Source: Formicarius rufipectus (Eukaryota > Chordata > Aves > Passeriformes > Formicariidae). From it: a stretch of 64,000 bases of DNA. The translations under genes were made by a program, and so were the position numbers. The stretch covers positions 1-64,000 of the forward strand of contig VXAU01001119.1 of NCBI GenBank assembly GCA_013399695.1, given 5' to 3'. This document shows positions 34,680-45,500 of this stretch, one piece after another; the stretch's first letter is position 1; each line of letters begins with the position of its first letter. The notes beneath the pieces were generated by a model, which did no database searches, was not told where the DNA came from, and saw only the letters and a list, made by a program, of their open reading frames with translations.

Positions 34680-37600
34680 GGCGGGGGCCGGGCCGGGCCA
34701 GGGGGTTCCGGGGGGCTCCAGGTCCGGCGAACTCCGGGATCGCCGCCGGGACCCCCGCGGAGGGCTCGGGGCACGTCGGCCCGGCGGGGTCTCACAGGCC
34801 TGCAGCGCCCCCACTCGTGTCCCTGCCAGGTCCTGGCAGGGAGCGCCCAGGGCGCTGGGGAAAGTGCGGAGGATGGGATAGACTGGCAGCAAACAGCCAC
34901 CTTGCCGCGGTGTAAGGGCCGGGCTCAGAGTAGATCCTCGGCATTGTAAATACCGGTTTATTGAGCACAGCACCTCCCACTCCTCTGTGCTCTCTCTGTA
35001 TTCCAGGTGGGACGCAGTGCCTTCCTCAGCATCTCAATCGTCGGGATTCAGCCAGGCCGGAGGGGTTAGGAAGGGCTTCAGAGGAGGGAACGGGACAGGT
35101 GGCAGCGCAGGGCCTGGCTGCGACACAGCTGCAGCTCAGCCCCCGATTTATCTGCGGCTTCCTCGGGCTGCGAGAAAGGGTCACCCACGGCGGCCGTGGG
35201 GTTGGGCTGCCTCGCTGTGCCACCTCTGCCACCTTCTGCCACCGAGGGGTGTCCAGGGCTGGGTCCCTCGGGGGCTCCTGCAGGGCAGGAACAACCTGGG
35301 GATGGTCATTCCTGCCCTGGTCACCAGTGGGACAGACCCAGCAGTCCACGGCCACTCACCCTCCCCTGCAGGAGTCACTGTGGCCCCCTGGCCGAGCCCC
35401 CTCTGTGCAGGCAGCCCTTCCCTCCCTCCACAGGCAGGGACAGGCTGCAGCACCCCCGAGCACCAGGATCCCTCCCTGGAGCTGCACTGTAAGGAGCAGA
35501 GCCAAAGGTGTCTCCAGAGTAAGCCCAGGGTTCTGTGATCCCCAGGGTTCTGTGATTCCCCAGGGCTGCTGCCCCTCCAGCCCCACACAGCCCGGGGCTC
35601 CTCAGCCTGCAGCTGTTCCCCCCGGGGCTCGTGGCTCTCACTCACCTCTGCTGCTCTGCCCCTGTCCCTCAGCTGCACGTCCCCCCGAGGACAATCCCTG
35701 TTGTTATTTGTCATCCTTAGGGCACTGTGACACCCCCGGGAGTAAAGGGGAACAGAGACAGAAGGGTTTTTCCTTCCATTTGCTCATGTGTGTGTCTTGT
35801 GGTGTGACAGTGCAGGGACCAACCATCCCAAAGGTCAGAGCAACATCCCCCAAATATTTCCAGCAGTCCAGGTTGGACGGGGCTTGGAGCAACCTGGTTT
35901 AATAGGTGCTCATGGGAGGGGGTGGAACTGGATGGGATTTAAGGTCCTTCCCTGCCCAAAACATTCTGGGATCCTGTAAGGTGTTGATCCACAGCTGAGC
36001 CCCATCACAGGCCTTCCCCTCGTTTTGGCTCAGCTCTCTTTGGGAAGAGCACAAGGAAAAGCAGGGGAAGGTCCTGATCCACGTCCCAGTCTGAGCTGCA
36101 ATCCAGGGCTGTAGGGGAGAGACATCCCAACACATCCTTGAACACAGGGTCATTATTCCAAAACACTTAATTACCATCAGCAAGTTGCCCTTGCTCAGAT
36201 TATCCTCCTCGAATGAGTTAGGCAGTGTCCCTCAATGAATAAGGAAATGAAAAATAGATAAGTCAGTGTTTTAGAAGCAAAATCAAGAGTTCATGAAACC
36301 AGCAGGGAGGGCTGGGGGAGCAGAGGGCAGTGCCAGCAGCCTGGGTAGGACAAGAACCTCCTGAGGAAGCGTCTGGAGGGCTGGAAAGCCACAGCAGCCA
36401 CAGCCATGGGTGCTCTCTGTTGTGGGGACGCAGCCCTGCATCACCCGGGTCCTGAAGGGCTCCCTGCCACAGCAGGAGGGGGCTGGGCTGCAAAAGGTGG
36501 AGAAAGCTCAGGAGGAGCTTTCTTGCACCAGTTTCTCCAGCAGAGTGGCACTGCCTGCTGCTGGGAGCCACTGGGGGTGGTAACTGGGCTTCCCGTCTTT
36601 CACCTCGGGCTGGGGGCAGGAGCTCCACGTTCCCCTGGCACCTTCCACTGGCTTTTCCATCCCAACAGGGTTATGGAGAGAAACGACAGCCAGACAGCAG
36701 ATCCCCCCAAGCCCTGGGGCCAAGCACAGGGTTTATTCCCACTGGATCCATCCTCTGGCTCCCGGTCCATCTCACATCCCTGCTAATTCCAGGTGTGGGC
36801 CCGGATTCCAACACCTCCCATCGGACCATTGTCACTGAGCTGTCACCTCCTTCCTGCCTGACCCTTTGCACCCTCCAGCTAATTCCAGCGCCTTCCCCTG
36901 TCCCGCAGGACACAAAGGGAGCCGGGGGCCGGCTGCTGAGCTGCCCCTCCTGTGCTTCCCGGCTCTTCCCTGTTGGGTTTGGAGTCCGGGAGGGAGCGGA
37001 GGAGCGGATTCTGCATATTCAGCACTTGACCCTGCCTTTTCCCAAGCCGAAATTCCGCTGGGAGCTGCCAAGGAGGGGATCGCGACAGCTCCCCCGGGCA
37101 TTCCTTGCTATTGTGGCTCCTCTCCTCCACCCCAGGCTGTGCGTGTTTGTAGTTACCAAATGCAAATCACATTTCCCACCCTCCTGGCTGGAGCTCTCAC
37201 TCCACAAGATCTTTGCCCTGTGTTGCCCTCTCACCAGCTCCGGGGAGAGTTCGCAGCCCCTCCCAGTGTCACCTCCTCTGATCTGGGATGCTGCGGGGTG
37301 GATGGAGGGAAGGGATTGAGGCAATCCTCCTAATTAAGTACCTGCATCCCTCCGGACACAGAAACTGCAGCTGGTTTGCAGCCCGGCAGCCGAAACTCTC
37401 TTTTCTGAGGACTGACCCTAATTGCATTTTAAAAGAAAAACTCGAGATAACTTTTGCCCTCGGGCAGCTGCGGCTTCCCCGGCCTCTGGGAAGGCAGCTG
37501 GCAGCAGGCAGAGCCAGCCAAGCCCAGTCAAGGGCTCATTAACAGCTGATAGTGATGGTGAACTCACTCCTGTGACCGAGCACAGGCTCAGGCTCCAGCA

Positions 37601-38405
37601 CCCAGGATCATCCCAAGCCACCTCTGGCTCCACCGCTCACTCAGAAACCTGGAGCACATTAAGGGGAGGGGATGGTTTACAAGAGAAGCTCGTGAATTGA
37701 TGCCGTGCCCCAGCAGAGACTGTTAAGAATGATGGAGTGAGCATGGAAATGAGTAATCACCCAGCTGGACACGGGCTGAGCTCCACTCAGTGGGAACCAC
37801 GAATCAAGGGAGGGGCACAGGGAGTGGGGAGTCTGCAGGAAACCCCCCGAGGATTCCCAGCCCAGGTACCTGCGGGGTGTCCACAGCACCTGTGCTTTTG
37901 GACTCGTTCTGCCTCTCCAAGGACTGCATAAACAGGAATCTCTTATCCCATCCAAGCACTTGGCCAGATTCCTCACTCGGGGAAACGTGGGGCCACCAGA
38001 GCCCCCAGCCCTGGCTCCCAGCTCCTCGCTGTTCACACACACACACACTTGGCCAGTCCAGCCCACATTCCCAAGGATCAGAAAATAAACTTGGACTGAC
38101 TCAGTTTCCAGTCACCAGCCCTGAACGCCAGGAAGGCAGAGTCCCTGCTGGCTGAGCAGAGACCAGAGGAAGCAGGTGATAAAACCTTCCATGAATGCAT
38201 GGGAGCTGAGGCTGGCAGGTGTCTGCAATTAAAGCCAAATCTGGGGCAGTGAGCAGCAGAAAGAGGTAAAAGTGACCTGGTCCTCAGCTGTGTGTGAGGG
38301 AAAGTGTGGACACAGGGCTTTGTGCTCTCCTTCCAGCCTTGCTTTCCCTGGGGCCAGCTGAGGGAGATGGAGGAAGGAGCTTGTCCTACAAAACAAGCCA
38401 TAGAG
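34680..38405. other. Intergenic region upstream of IGBP1
   Basis: No coding gene is recognised despite some long GC-rich open frames. One CR1 fragment lies at 35845-35977. The 34680-34800 stretch is GC-rich and CpG-rich, consistent with the IGBP1 CpG-island promoter. Confidence 0.5.
35845..35977 (+). mobile_element. CR1 LINE 3' fragment
   Basis: Sense CR1 3' end: CCAGGTTGGACGGGGCTTGG, AGCAACCTGGTTTAATAGGT and TTTAAGGTCCTTCCCTGCCC with terminal ATTCTGGGATCCTG. Confidence 0.85.
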
Positions 38406-38422
38406 AGTTATGATATAACACG

Positions 38423-38428
38423 TTTATT
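38423..38428 (-). terminator. Probable polyadenylation signal of WNT11B
   Basis: AATAAA on the gene strand lies about 1.08 kb after the WNT11B stop codon. It is the first canonical signal noticed downstream and would place the 27-bp array at 39135-39305 inside the 3' UTR. Confidence 0.45.
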
Positions 38429-39134
38429 AAAAAAAGCACATGAGAATCCCCCTTACAGCACAGAGACTAAAGGTTCGTCCTCACTTCCCCAGGGCCCTGG
38501 AGTCGTGTCCCCTCCAGGCCAGACTTCCAGCACACCTGGTCCTGAGGGAGTGGAAAGAGGGGGCTGAAAGAGGGTCCAAAAGAAGGACAAGCCATGAGAA
38601 TTCCACACCTCGAGTGGGCTTCCACCTCCAACAGGAGCCCAGTGGGCAGAAGGTCCAGTGATATTGTGGTGGGGTTGGTAACCCACAGCTGGCAGGAGCA
38701 ATTTTGCCCTGTTTTGGCAGCCTCCAGGACCTCTCTGTCCCCACTGTGTCTGCCATCAGTGAAGGCAGCAGCCACATCCGTGCAGGTCTTGGGCAGGACT
38801 GGGGGGGCTCCTGGAGCAATGACTGGCTCTGTGTCCAAGCCTGGCCTTCATTCTGATGCTCCAAAGGGCACTGGACCAGAGTTTGCTCCAGAGGCAGCAG
38901 GTGAGCCCGTGGCAGAATTGTCCCCAAAGGAGCTGCCCATGACCCCCTGACCCAAAGCAGCTTTCTGTCCCTGCAGCCTTCTCCCAGTGGATAACTCTGG
39001 CCCCTTCCCATCCATCACTCCGGGCTTTCAGGCCGCTGTCAGAACCTCCTGCCAAGGGACAATGGCAGCCCAGGGTCCCCATTCACCCCGGAGCAAGGGG
39101 CTGTTCCTGGGGGGTGATCAATGGCTTGTCCCAG

Positions 39135-39305
39135 CTGGAGGCAGGGCAGGACGCTGCCTGCAGGAGGGCAGGGCAGGACGCTGCCTGCAGGAGGGCAGGG
39201 CAGGACGCTGCCTGCAGGAGGGCAGGGCTGGACGCTGCCTGCAGGGGGGCAGGGCTGGACGCTGCCTGCAGGGGGGCAGGGCTGGACGCTGCCTGCAGGA
39301 GGGCA
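39135..39305 (-). repeat. 27-bp minisatellite in the WNT11B 3' region
   Basis: Seven nearly identical 27-bp units: GGGCAGGGCAGGACGCTGCC followed by TGCAGGA. Each has a self-complementary CCTGCAGG. The units vary only at a few positions (CAGG or CTGG, AGGA or GGGG). Confidence 0.9.
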
Positions 39306-39505
39306 ACCCTTTGTCCTGCCCTGGGCTTTGGGGTCAGAAGGAACTGGAGGCTTCCCGGAATCTCTCAGGCTGAGGTTTCCCATGGCAATGGAAGAGGCAA
39401 CAGCCCCCCTCCTTTGCTGGGAGCATCCCTTGGGATGGGAGCATCCCTTGGGATGGGAGTCCTGTCTCCAGGCGTGCTGGGGGACAGCAGCCCAGCCCCG
39501 GGCTG

Positions 39506-42416
39506 TCACTTGCAGACGTGCCTGTGCACCCTGCGGGGGCAGGTCCTGCACACCACGGCGCAGCACCAGCGGTACCGGCAGCGGCAGCGCTCCAGCACCT
39601 CCTCCGTGTACGTGTTGTACCCGCGGCCACAGCACAGCAGGTCACAGCTGGCACTGCCCACCGAGCTCTTGTTGCACTGCCTGTGGAGAGGAGGGTGCCG
39701 AGTTGGGGGTCCTGCCCACCCGGGGCCGTCCTGCCCACCGCCACCCACCCCAGCCCTTCCCAGAGCTGGCCTGCCCATGGTAGGAGGGTCACAGAATCAT
39801 GGAATGGTTTGGGTTGGAAAGGACCTTAAAGCTCATCTCATTCCAGCTCCCTGCTGTGGGCAGGGACACCTTCCACTAGTCCAGGGGGCTCCAAGCCCGG
39901 CCTTGGACACTTCCAGGGATGGGGCAGCCACAGCTTCCCTGTGCTCAGCCCACCCACACCGGCTTCCCAGGACCTGCTCTCAAACCCAGCAGTACAGTCA
40001 TGAAATTAGAGGCTGAGGTTGAGCTTATTACCTGTCCTGTGTCCCCAGAGACCCCAGCTGGAGATTCGGGGTGCAGTAGTCGGGGGAGTTGATGAGATAA
40101 ACCAGATCTGTCTCTGTCACTGGCCTGGCATCCGTTTCCTTGGGTATCAGCTGCTTCCTGGGCCCCACGAGCCGGTGGGACACCTTGACAGCTGCCAGGT
40201 ATTTGGACTTGAGGTCAGAGGCAATTTCATCCAGGCTTGACAGCCCCTTCCAGCAGGTCTTCACTGAACAGGAGCCTGAAACACCATGGCATTTGCACTT
40301 GGTATTCAGGGAGTCGCTCAGCACCTGCAGGGACAGGAAAACGGGAGTTTGCTTTCTCCTGGTACCCGTCCCATGGACTGACTTGAAAGGGCGTCTACGG
40401 GAAGATTAAAGAGATGGAGGAGCTCTGAGCCTTATTGCCACAAATTTAATTAATATAATGGGGCAGTCAGGGGCTCAGCTCTGCTTCAATCCCTTCCGAG
40501 AAGAACCTGATCCTTGGGGAACCCTCTGTGGGAGCTGGCACTGGAGCTGGGGGCCTCCCGAGCCTCAGCTGGGGCACAGCAGTGCATGAAGGCACAAAAC
40601 CCAGGTGGGGTGGGGAGCTGGGCTCTGCCCCGGTGAGAAGGGTCTAAAGAAGCACTGGGAGCACTGGTGTGAAGTGGCAGATACCTTGTGCTGGTTATGG
40701 AAAGGGTGCAGGATGTCTGGGGAGGCAGCAGTGGGGGGTGTCTGCAAACACACTTTTTAACCATTTAATTGCCTCCTGATGTTCAGAGAACATCCCAACA
40801 GCCTGGCCAGAGTCTGACACCTCGAATAGAGCAACTCTGCCCCCTCTCCAGGCTGCTCTAGGGTGTGCTGGGCTCCAGCATTCCTGGGGGCTCCATACCC
40901 ACCAGTCTGGGCTCCAGCGTTCCTGGGGGCTCCATACCCACCAGTCTGGGCTCCAGCGTTCCTGGGGGCTCCATACCCACCAGTCTGGGCTCCAGCATTC
41001 CTGGGGGCTCCATATCCACCAGTCTGGATTGCAGCCCTGGTGGTTTTATACACACCATCCTGGACTGCAGCAGTCCCAGTGGTCTCACACCCACCATCCT
41101 GGACCGCAGCATCCCAGAGGGGCTCAACACCCACCATCCTGGACTCCAGCAGCTCTGGGAGGCTCACACCCACCATCCTGGACTGAAGCAGCCCCGGTGG
41201 TCTCACACCCACCATCCTGGCCTGCAGCATCCCAGTGGTCTCACACCCACCATCCTGGACCGCAGCAGCCCCGGTGGTCTCACACCCACCATCCTGGCCT
41301 GCAGCAGCCCCGGTGGTCTCACACCCACCATCCTGGACCGCAGCAGCCCCGGTGGTCTCACACCCACCATCCTGGACCGCAGCAGCCCCGGTGGTCTCAC
41401 ACCCACCGTCCTGCCCACGGCGCTGTTGTGCAGGTTCATGGCTTTGCTCGCGGGGGTGCCCATCCGGCCGGACTTGGCTGAGCTGTCTGCGAAGGCAGCC
41501 CCGAGCTGGAGGCCGTAGCCGAGGTTGTCCCCGCAGCCGCCCCACCTGCCCCCCGTGCCGGGGTGTCCGGAGGGGCCGGGGCCGCAGGAGCAGAGCGGCA
41601 GCTCTCCGGAGGCGCAGGCACGGGCGATGCCGTGCGCCACGGCGGCCGCGGCCAGGGCGTGCACGAAGGCGGCTTCCCGGGTCCCTGCGGAGAGAGGGGC
41701 ACACGTTCTTCCTCCTGCCCACCCAGAGCATCCTCTCAAAGACCTCACAGTGCAAATAAATTGGATAAACCCTCTCATATCCTTGCAGCGCGTCTTCACC
41801 CTGCGCCCCCGCCCCGTGTGACTCCGTCGGCGCACAGCCCGGCTCCCCATCGCTGCGCCCTTTCTGGTTGGGACGGGAGTCACCGTCTGCCACCTCCCAC
41901 GGGTGGAACTGCACAGGATTAGCACCACGCAAAGGCAGCGAACTTACTCCGAAATAGAGCCGCGAGGCAGAGCTGGCCCCGAGCGCCGCCATCCCCGGCT
42001 GGCCCGGGGGGCAGAGCGGGAGGAGCATCCTTTACCTCTCAGCAGGTCGGGGCCGAAGCTGGGGGCGCGCTGGATGGAGGAGCAGTTCCACCTCATGTCT
42101 GCAAAGGCGTGCTGGCACAGGGCACGCGTGTGGCGGGCGGCACGGACGATGCTGGGCATCACCTCCAGGTTCCGACGGCACAGCTGCAGCTGCTCCGGCA
42201 CCAGCAGCCGGCAGTGCTGGCTCTCGTTCCAGGCCACGCCGCTGCCGCGCTCCATCAGCCCGCTGCGGGGACAGCACGGGGGTCAGAGGGGTGCGGCACC
42301 CCAGGGGAGCCCCCCACGGGGGCGTCGGGAATGGGGGGGATCCCGACTCACAGCCACTGGATGGCTGCGGAGAGGCCCAGCTGGCACAGCAACACGGTGG
42401 CACTGCGGTGGGCCAT
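39506..42416 (-). CDS. WNT11B: Wnt11b secreted signalling protein
   Basis: A secreted lipid-modified Wnt, acting in non-canonical (convergent-extension) and early axis signalling in frogs and fish. Five exons: 42352-42416, 42036-42262, 41407-41684, 40032-40324, 39506-39680. They total 1,038 bp, 345 aa. A signal peptide is followed by AAIQWLGL, GSGVAWNESQHCRLL, FADMRWNCSS, TREAAFVHALAAAAVAHGIA, GGCGDNLGYG, NTKCKCHGVSGSCSVKTCW (with the serine that takes the palmitoleate), the CCGRGYNTYTEEV block and the final RHVCK. VAWNESxHCRLL and VPEQ point to Wnt11b rather than WNT11. WNT11B is known in frog, fish and birds and lost in mammals. Exon 3 ends at a donor embedded in a tandem repeat. Confidence 0.93.
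39789..39935 (-). mobile_element. CR1 LINE 3' fragment in WNT11B intron 4
   Basis: Antisense CR1 3' end: AGAATCATGGAATGGTTTGG, AAAGGACCTTAAAGCTCATC and CACCTTCCACTAGTCCAGG, followed by TTCCAGGGATGGGGCAGCCA. Confidence 0.92.
40868..41406 (-). repeat. Minisatellite with 38/39-bp units abutting the WNT11B exon 3 donor
   Basis: About fourteen units fill the start of intron 3. Near the exon the unit on the gene strand is GTGGGTGTGAGACCACCGGG followed by GCTGCTGCGGTCCAGGATG. Further into the intron it has drifted to a form with CCAGACTGGTGGGTATGGAG and 38 bp. Each unit repeats the real donor GTGGGTGTGAG at its start. The four units nearest the exon are 39 bp and open in the exon's frame. Confidence 0.92.
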
Positions 42417-42496
42417 GGTGGGGAACGGGACTGGGATGGGGATGGGACTGGGACGGGGACTGGGAGCGGGGCTGGGGCTGCTCGGCCCCCCGACCC

Positions 42497-42504
42497 CTTT
42501 TATA
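42497..42504 (-). promoter_or_regulatory. TATA box of WNT11B
   Basis: CTATAAAAGGGG on the gene strand starts 88 bases upstream of the WNT11B start codon, inside GC-rich sequence. Transcription would begin about 30 bases downstream, near 42470, leaving a 5' UTR of about 55 bases. Confidence 0.7.
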
Positions 42505-42509
42505 GCGGC

Positions 42510-45500
42510 CGAGGCGGGTCCTGCCCCCGCCCCGGGGAGGGGAACAAAGGCGGTTTCGGTGCCATTCACAGCAGGACGGGACAAGGAGGGGGAAGGAGGG
42601 GGGTCCGGCTGGCGCTGGCATCGATCATCCCCCGGACGGCACCTGGGAGGGGGGTGAGGGACCAGCGGCTGCGGGATGTTCCCCCAGCACTGCCAAGGCC
42701 ACCACTGCCCCGTGTCCCCAGGTGCCACATCCATGGGTGTTACGCCACTCTCCAACCTTTTCCGTGGGAAATTTTTCCTAATATCCAACCAACCTTCCCC
42801 TGGCACAGCCCGGGGCTGTTTCCTCCTGTCCTGTCTCTGGGAGAAAAGACCAACCCCCAACCTCCTTTGAGGTAGGTACAAGCTTATAATTTTTGACTTT
42901 CCCCCCCTTTCATTTTCTTTTCAAAAAGCTTAAAACCCCCATTCAGTTGTTCAGATTAGGGCTGGCAGAAATGATGGAGCCAGGAAGAGGTGCCTGCCTG
43001 GGCAGGAGCTGCTCTGGGGTGGCATCCCCATGAGTGGCACATGCTTGTCACAGGGTGGAGTTCTCTGAATCTCTCCCTTCCATAAGTACAGAACCACAAG
43101 TGCTGCTTGGTGCTGTGAAGACCTTGAGGAACCAGGTAGGCTGGTTTTTCCCCACAGTGGGAAGTGACATATGAGACACAAGCCCAGCTGACACCGGGTT
43201 TTGGAAACAGTCAGAGGTTGAAGACCGTTCTTTGGACTCTCACTTTCTCCCTGCCTGTGGAACTTCCCCTCTCACTGGAAGGTGCTTTTCCTTGACAGGC
43301 CATGACTGGATGGTCAGGTCATGTCCCAGTGACCTCTACCCTTTACAGGACATGTCTGGATGGTTTGTTATTGACACTTCCACACCCCCCTTTGACTTGG
43401 GATCGTGTACTAAAGTAGGACACACAGCCTGAATTGTTGACCTTCCAAAATGCTGAGGCCACTCCCAAATCCCAAGCAGAGTTACAAAGGGATGAATTAA
43501 AAGGCAGAGAGAAAAGAATGAGAACAAGGAATAACCAAATTGTTACTTCCTGAACACAAACTCCCATGTTTTAGTTTCTGTCCCCAAAATGAGGTGGAAT
43601 AACAGGCTGTCCCTTTTATGGGATGGGGTGCCCATGAACACACCCTGTCCTGGAGCATGTGCTGCTCCCACACTGCAGCATCAGCTCCAAAAGGGTCCTC
43701 CAGCCCCAGTTATTCCCCATGGAAGGGCAAGTCAGGCAGTGGCTCTGTGATGCCAGATGTGGGACGTGTCCCTCTCAGCCTGCAGGAGCTCAGGCTCCAT
43801 CCCCCACAGGGAATCCATCCTGGGGAGCCCCGAGAGCATCACTGGCTCTCCTGATGGTCCCGACACAAACCAAGCACCACCACTGCTTCTAGAACCAGTC
43901 CACTGCTTTTCACATCACCATGAGGTGATGCCCATGGAACAACCCTGCACTTGCCCTGGGAGTAGCTGTGACCAAATCACAAACCAGCCTGAGACAGACA
44001 CAGGTGCCTGTGAGGGGCCGGAGCTGCTTTGTGCCACAGGGAAAGCACCAGGAGAACAAAGAGGGAAGGGTCCCACCACTACCCAGCTCACATCTCCCAT
44101 CTGATCTGCTGGAAGGACCAGCTGCCCACACAGCTCCTGAGCTCTGGAACAGCCCCAGTGCACCCCTGAGACCTGGAACCCACCAGAACTGTGGGACAGG
44201 CAACAGTTTTCTGAAAGTTTTTGGGTTTTCAGCACAACTCAGATGAACTCATCAGCCCAAAGTCCCCTCCACCATCCCTGCTGCTTGAGAAAGCTGCTCT
44301 TTGTTTGGCTCCAGCGGTACCTGAGGGCTGGTGCTGCTGTCCCACGTCAGGTCACACTCTGGCTCCAATCCCGGGTGTCAGAGATGAACCTGATCCTCCT
44401 CTCCAAGGGCTCTGCAATGAGAAACCACCCCTGTTAACTCCCTGACACTCTGAGTTTCGCTCATACCCATCACAGCACCCCAAGGTGGAGGCAGAGAAGC
44501 CCCAGGAAGCTGCACCCACTGCGGGAGCAGGTGCTGTGTGGGATGGGGTGACAACACCCCGGGGTGCTGTGACCCTGCTGTGTGAGCGGGGCTCGGTGCT
44601 GCCAGACCCCCAGGGCCTGGGGAGAGGTTGGGCTCTTCCCTACGGAATTATTCCTCGCCTTTGGTGAGAGACCAAGGTCAGACTGGCCTCTCACAGCTTC
44701 TACCTTGCTTGGGTCAGTTCTCCTGCCACTCCTCAGGTGCTCTGGAAGTCCCTGAAATTCCTTTCACTCCTCATTTTCCCAGTCGTGGCTTTTGCAGATC
44801 CTTCTCTTCCTTTGACACACAGACACAGTGTCCACACTGTGCCACTCTCCCTCCAGCCCTGAGGATTTTGGTGTTATGAAATCAGATTCCCCAAGATCCC
44901 TTTTCAGCCTCAAGCCCCGAGGGGAAACATTGAGGGAAAATCTGAGCAGGTTCTGGAGGGATCAGGAATTTTCTGACCAGGAAAAGCTGCTCCTGTCGCT
45001 GGTGGGAGGTGCCTGGGTGGTTTTTTGGGCAACAAGTTCTCAGTGACCAGAGGGAAGGCAGAAATTGCCAAGAACAGCAATCCTGTGTTTTTGGAAGGTC
45101 TGGGAGATGCTCTTTAAGGTCCTTTCCGACACAAACCATTCCATGATTCTAAGAGATTCCCAACCAAACCGGCCCCATCCCCTGCACAAGGAGGACCCTC
45201 TTGCTCTGCGCTGTCAGGGCCAGCAGGGAGGGGGGACATTGCCTCCTTCTGGCCGCTGCTTTGGCTCTCAAGGGCCACCACCTGTAGAAACTGCTTCCAG
45301 CAGCCCCTGTGCCATTCAGGTAAACACCTCCTCAAGGTGGGGCTCGCGTCTTTCCTGGCAGCAGGAGCAGCTCCAGCGGATCGCCAGCACAACACTGGCC
45401 GGGTGGCAGCTGGGGAGGCACCCGAGTTCCCAGGGGGATCATGAGCAAGGTCAGGAAAGGTTGGGGGAGAGCAGAGAGGAACCACATCACGATGGGCAGG

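Noticed and set aside
34961..35902. A 313-codon frame upstream of IGBP1
   Set aside because: No domain or family resemblance; composition is that of GC-rich non-coding DNA and it runs into a CR1 fragment.
40757..42028. A 423-codon frame overlapping WNT11B
   Set aside because: It runs through intron 2, exon 3 out of frame and the 38/39-bp array. The conserved Wnt exons define the true frame.
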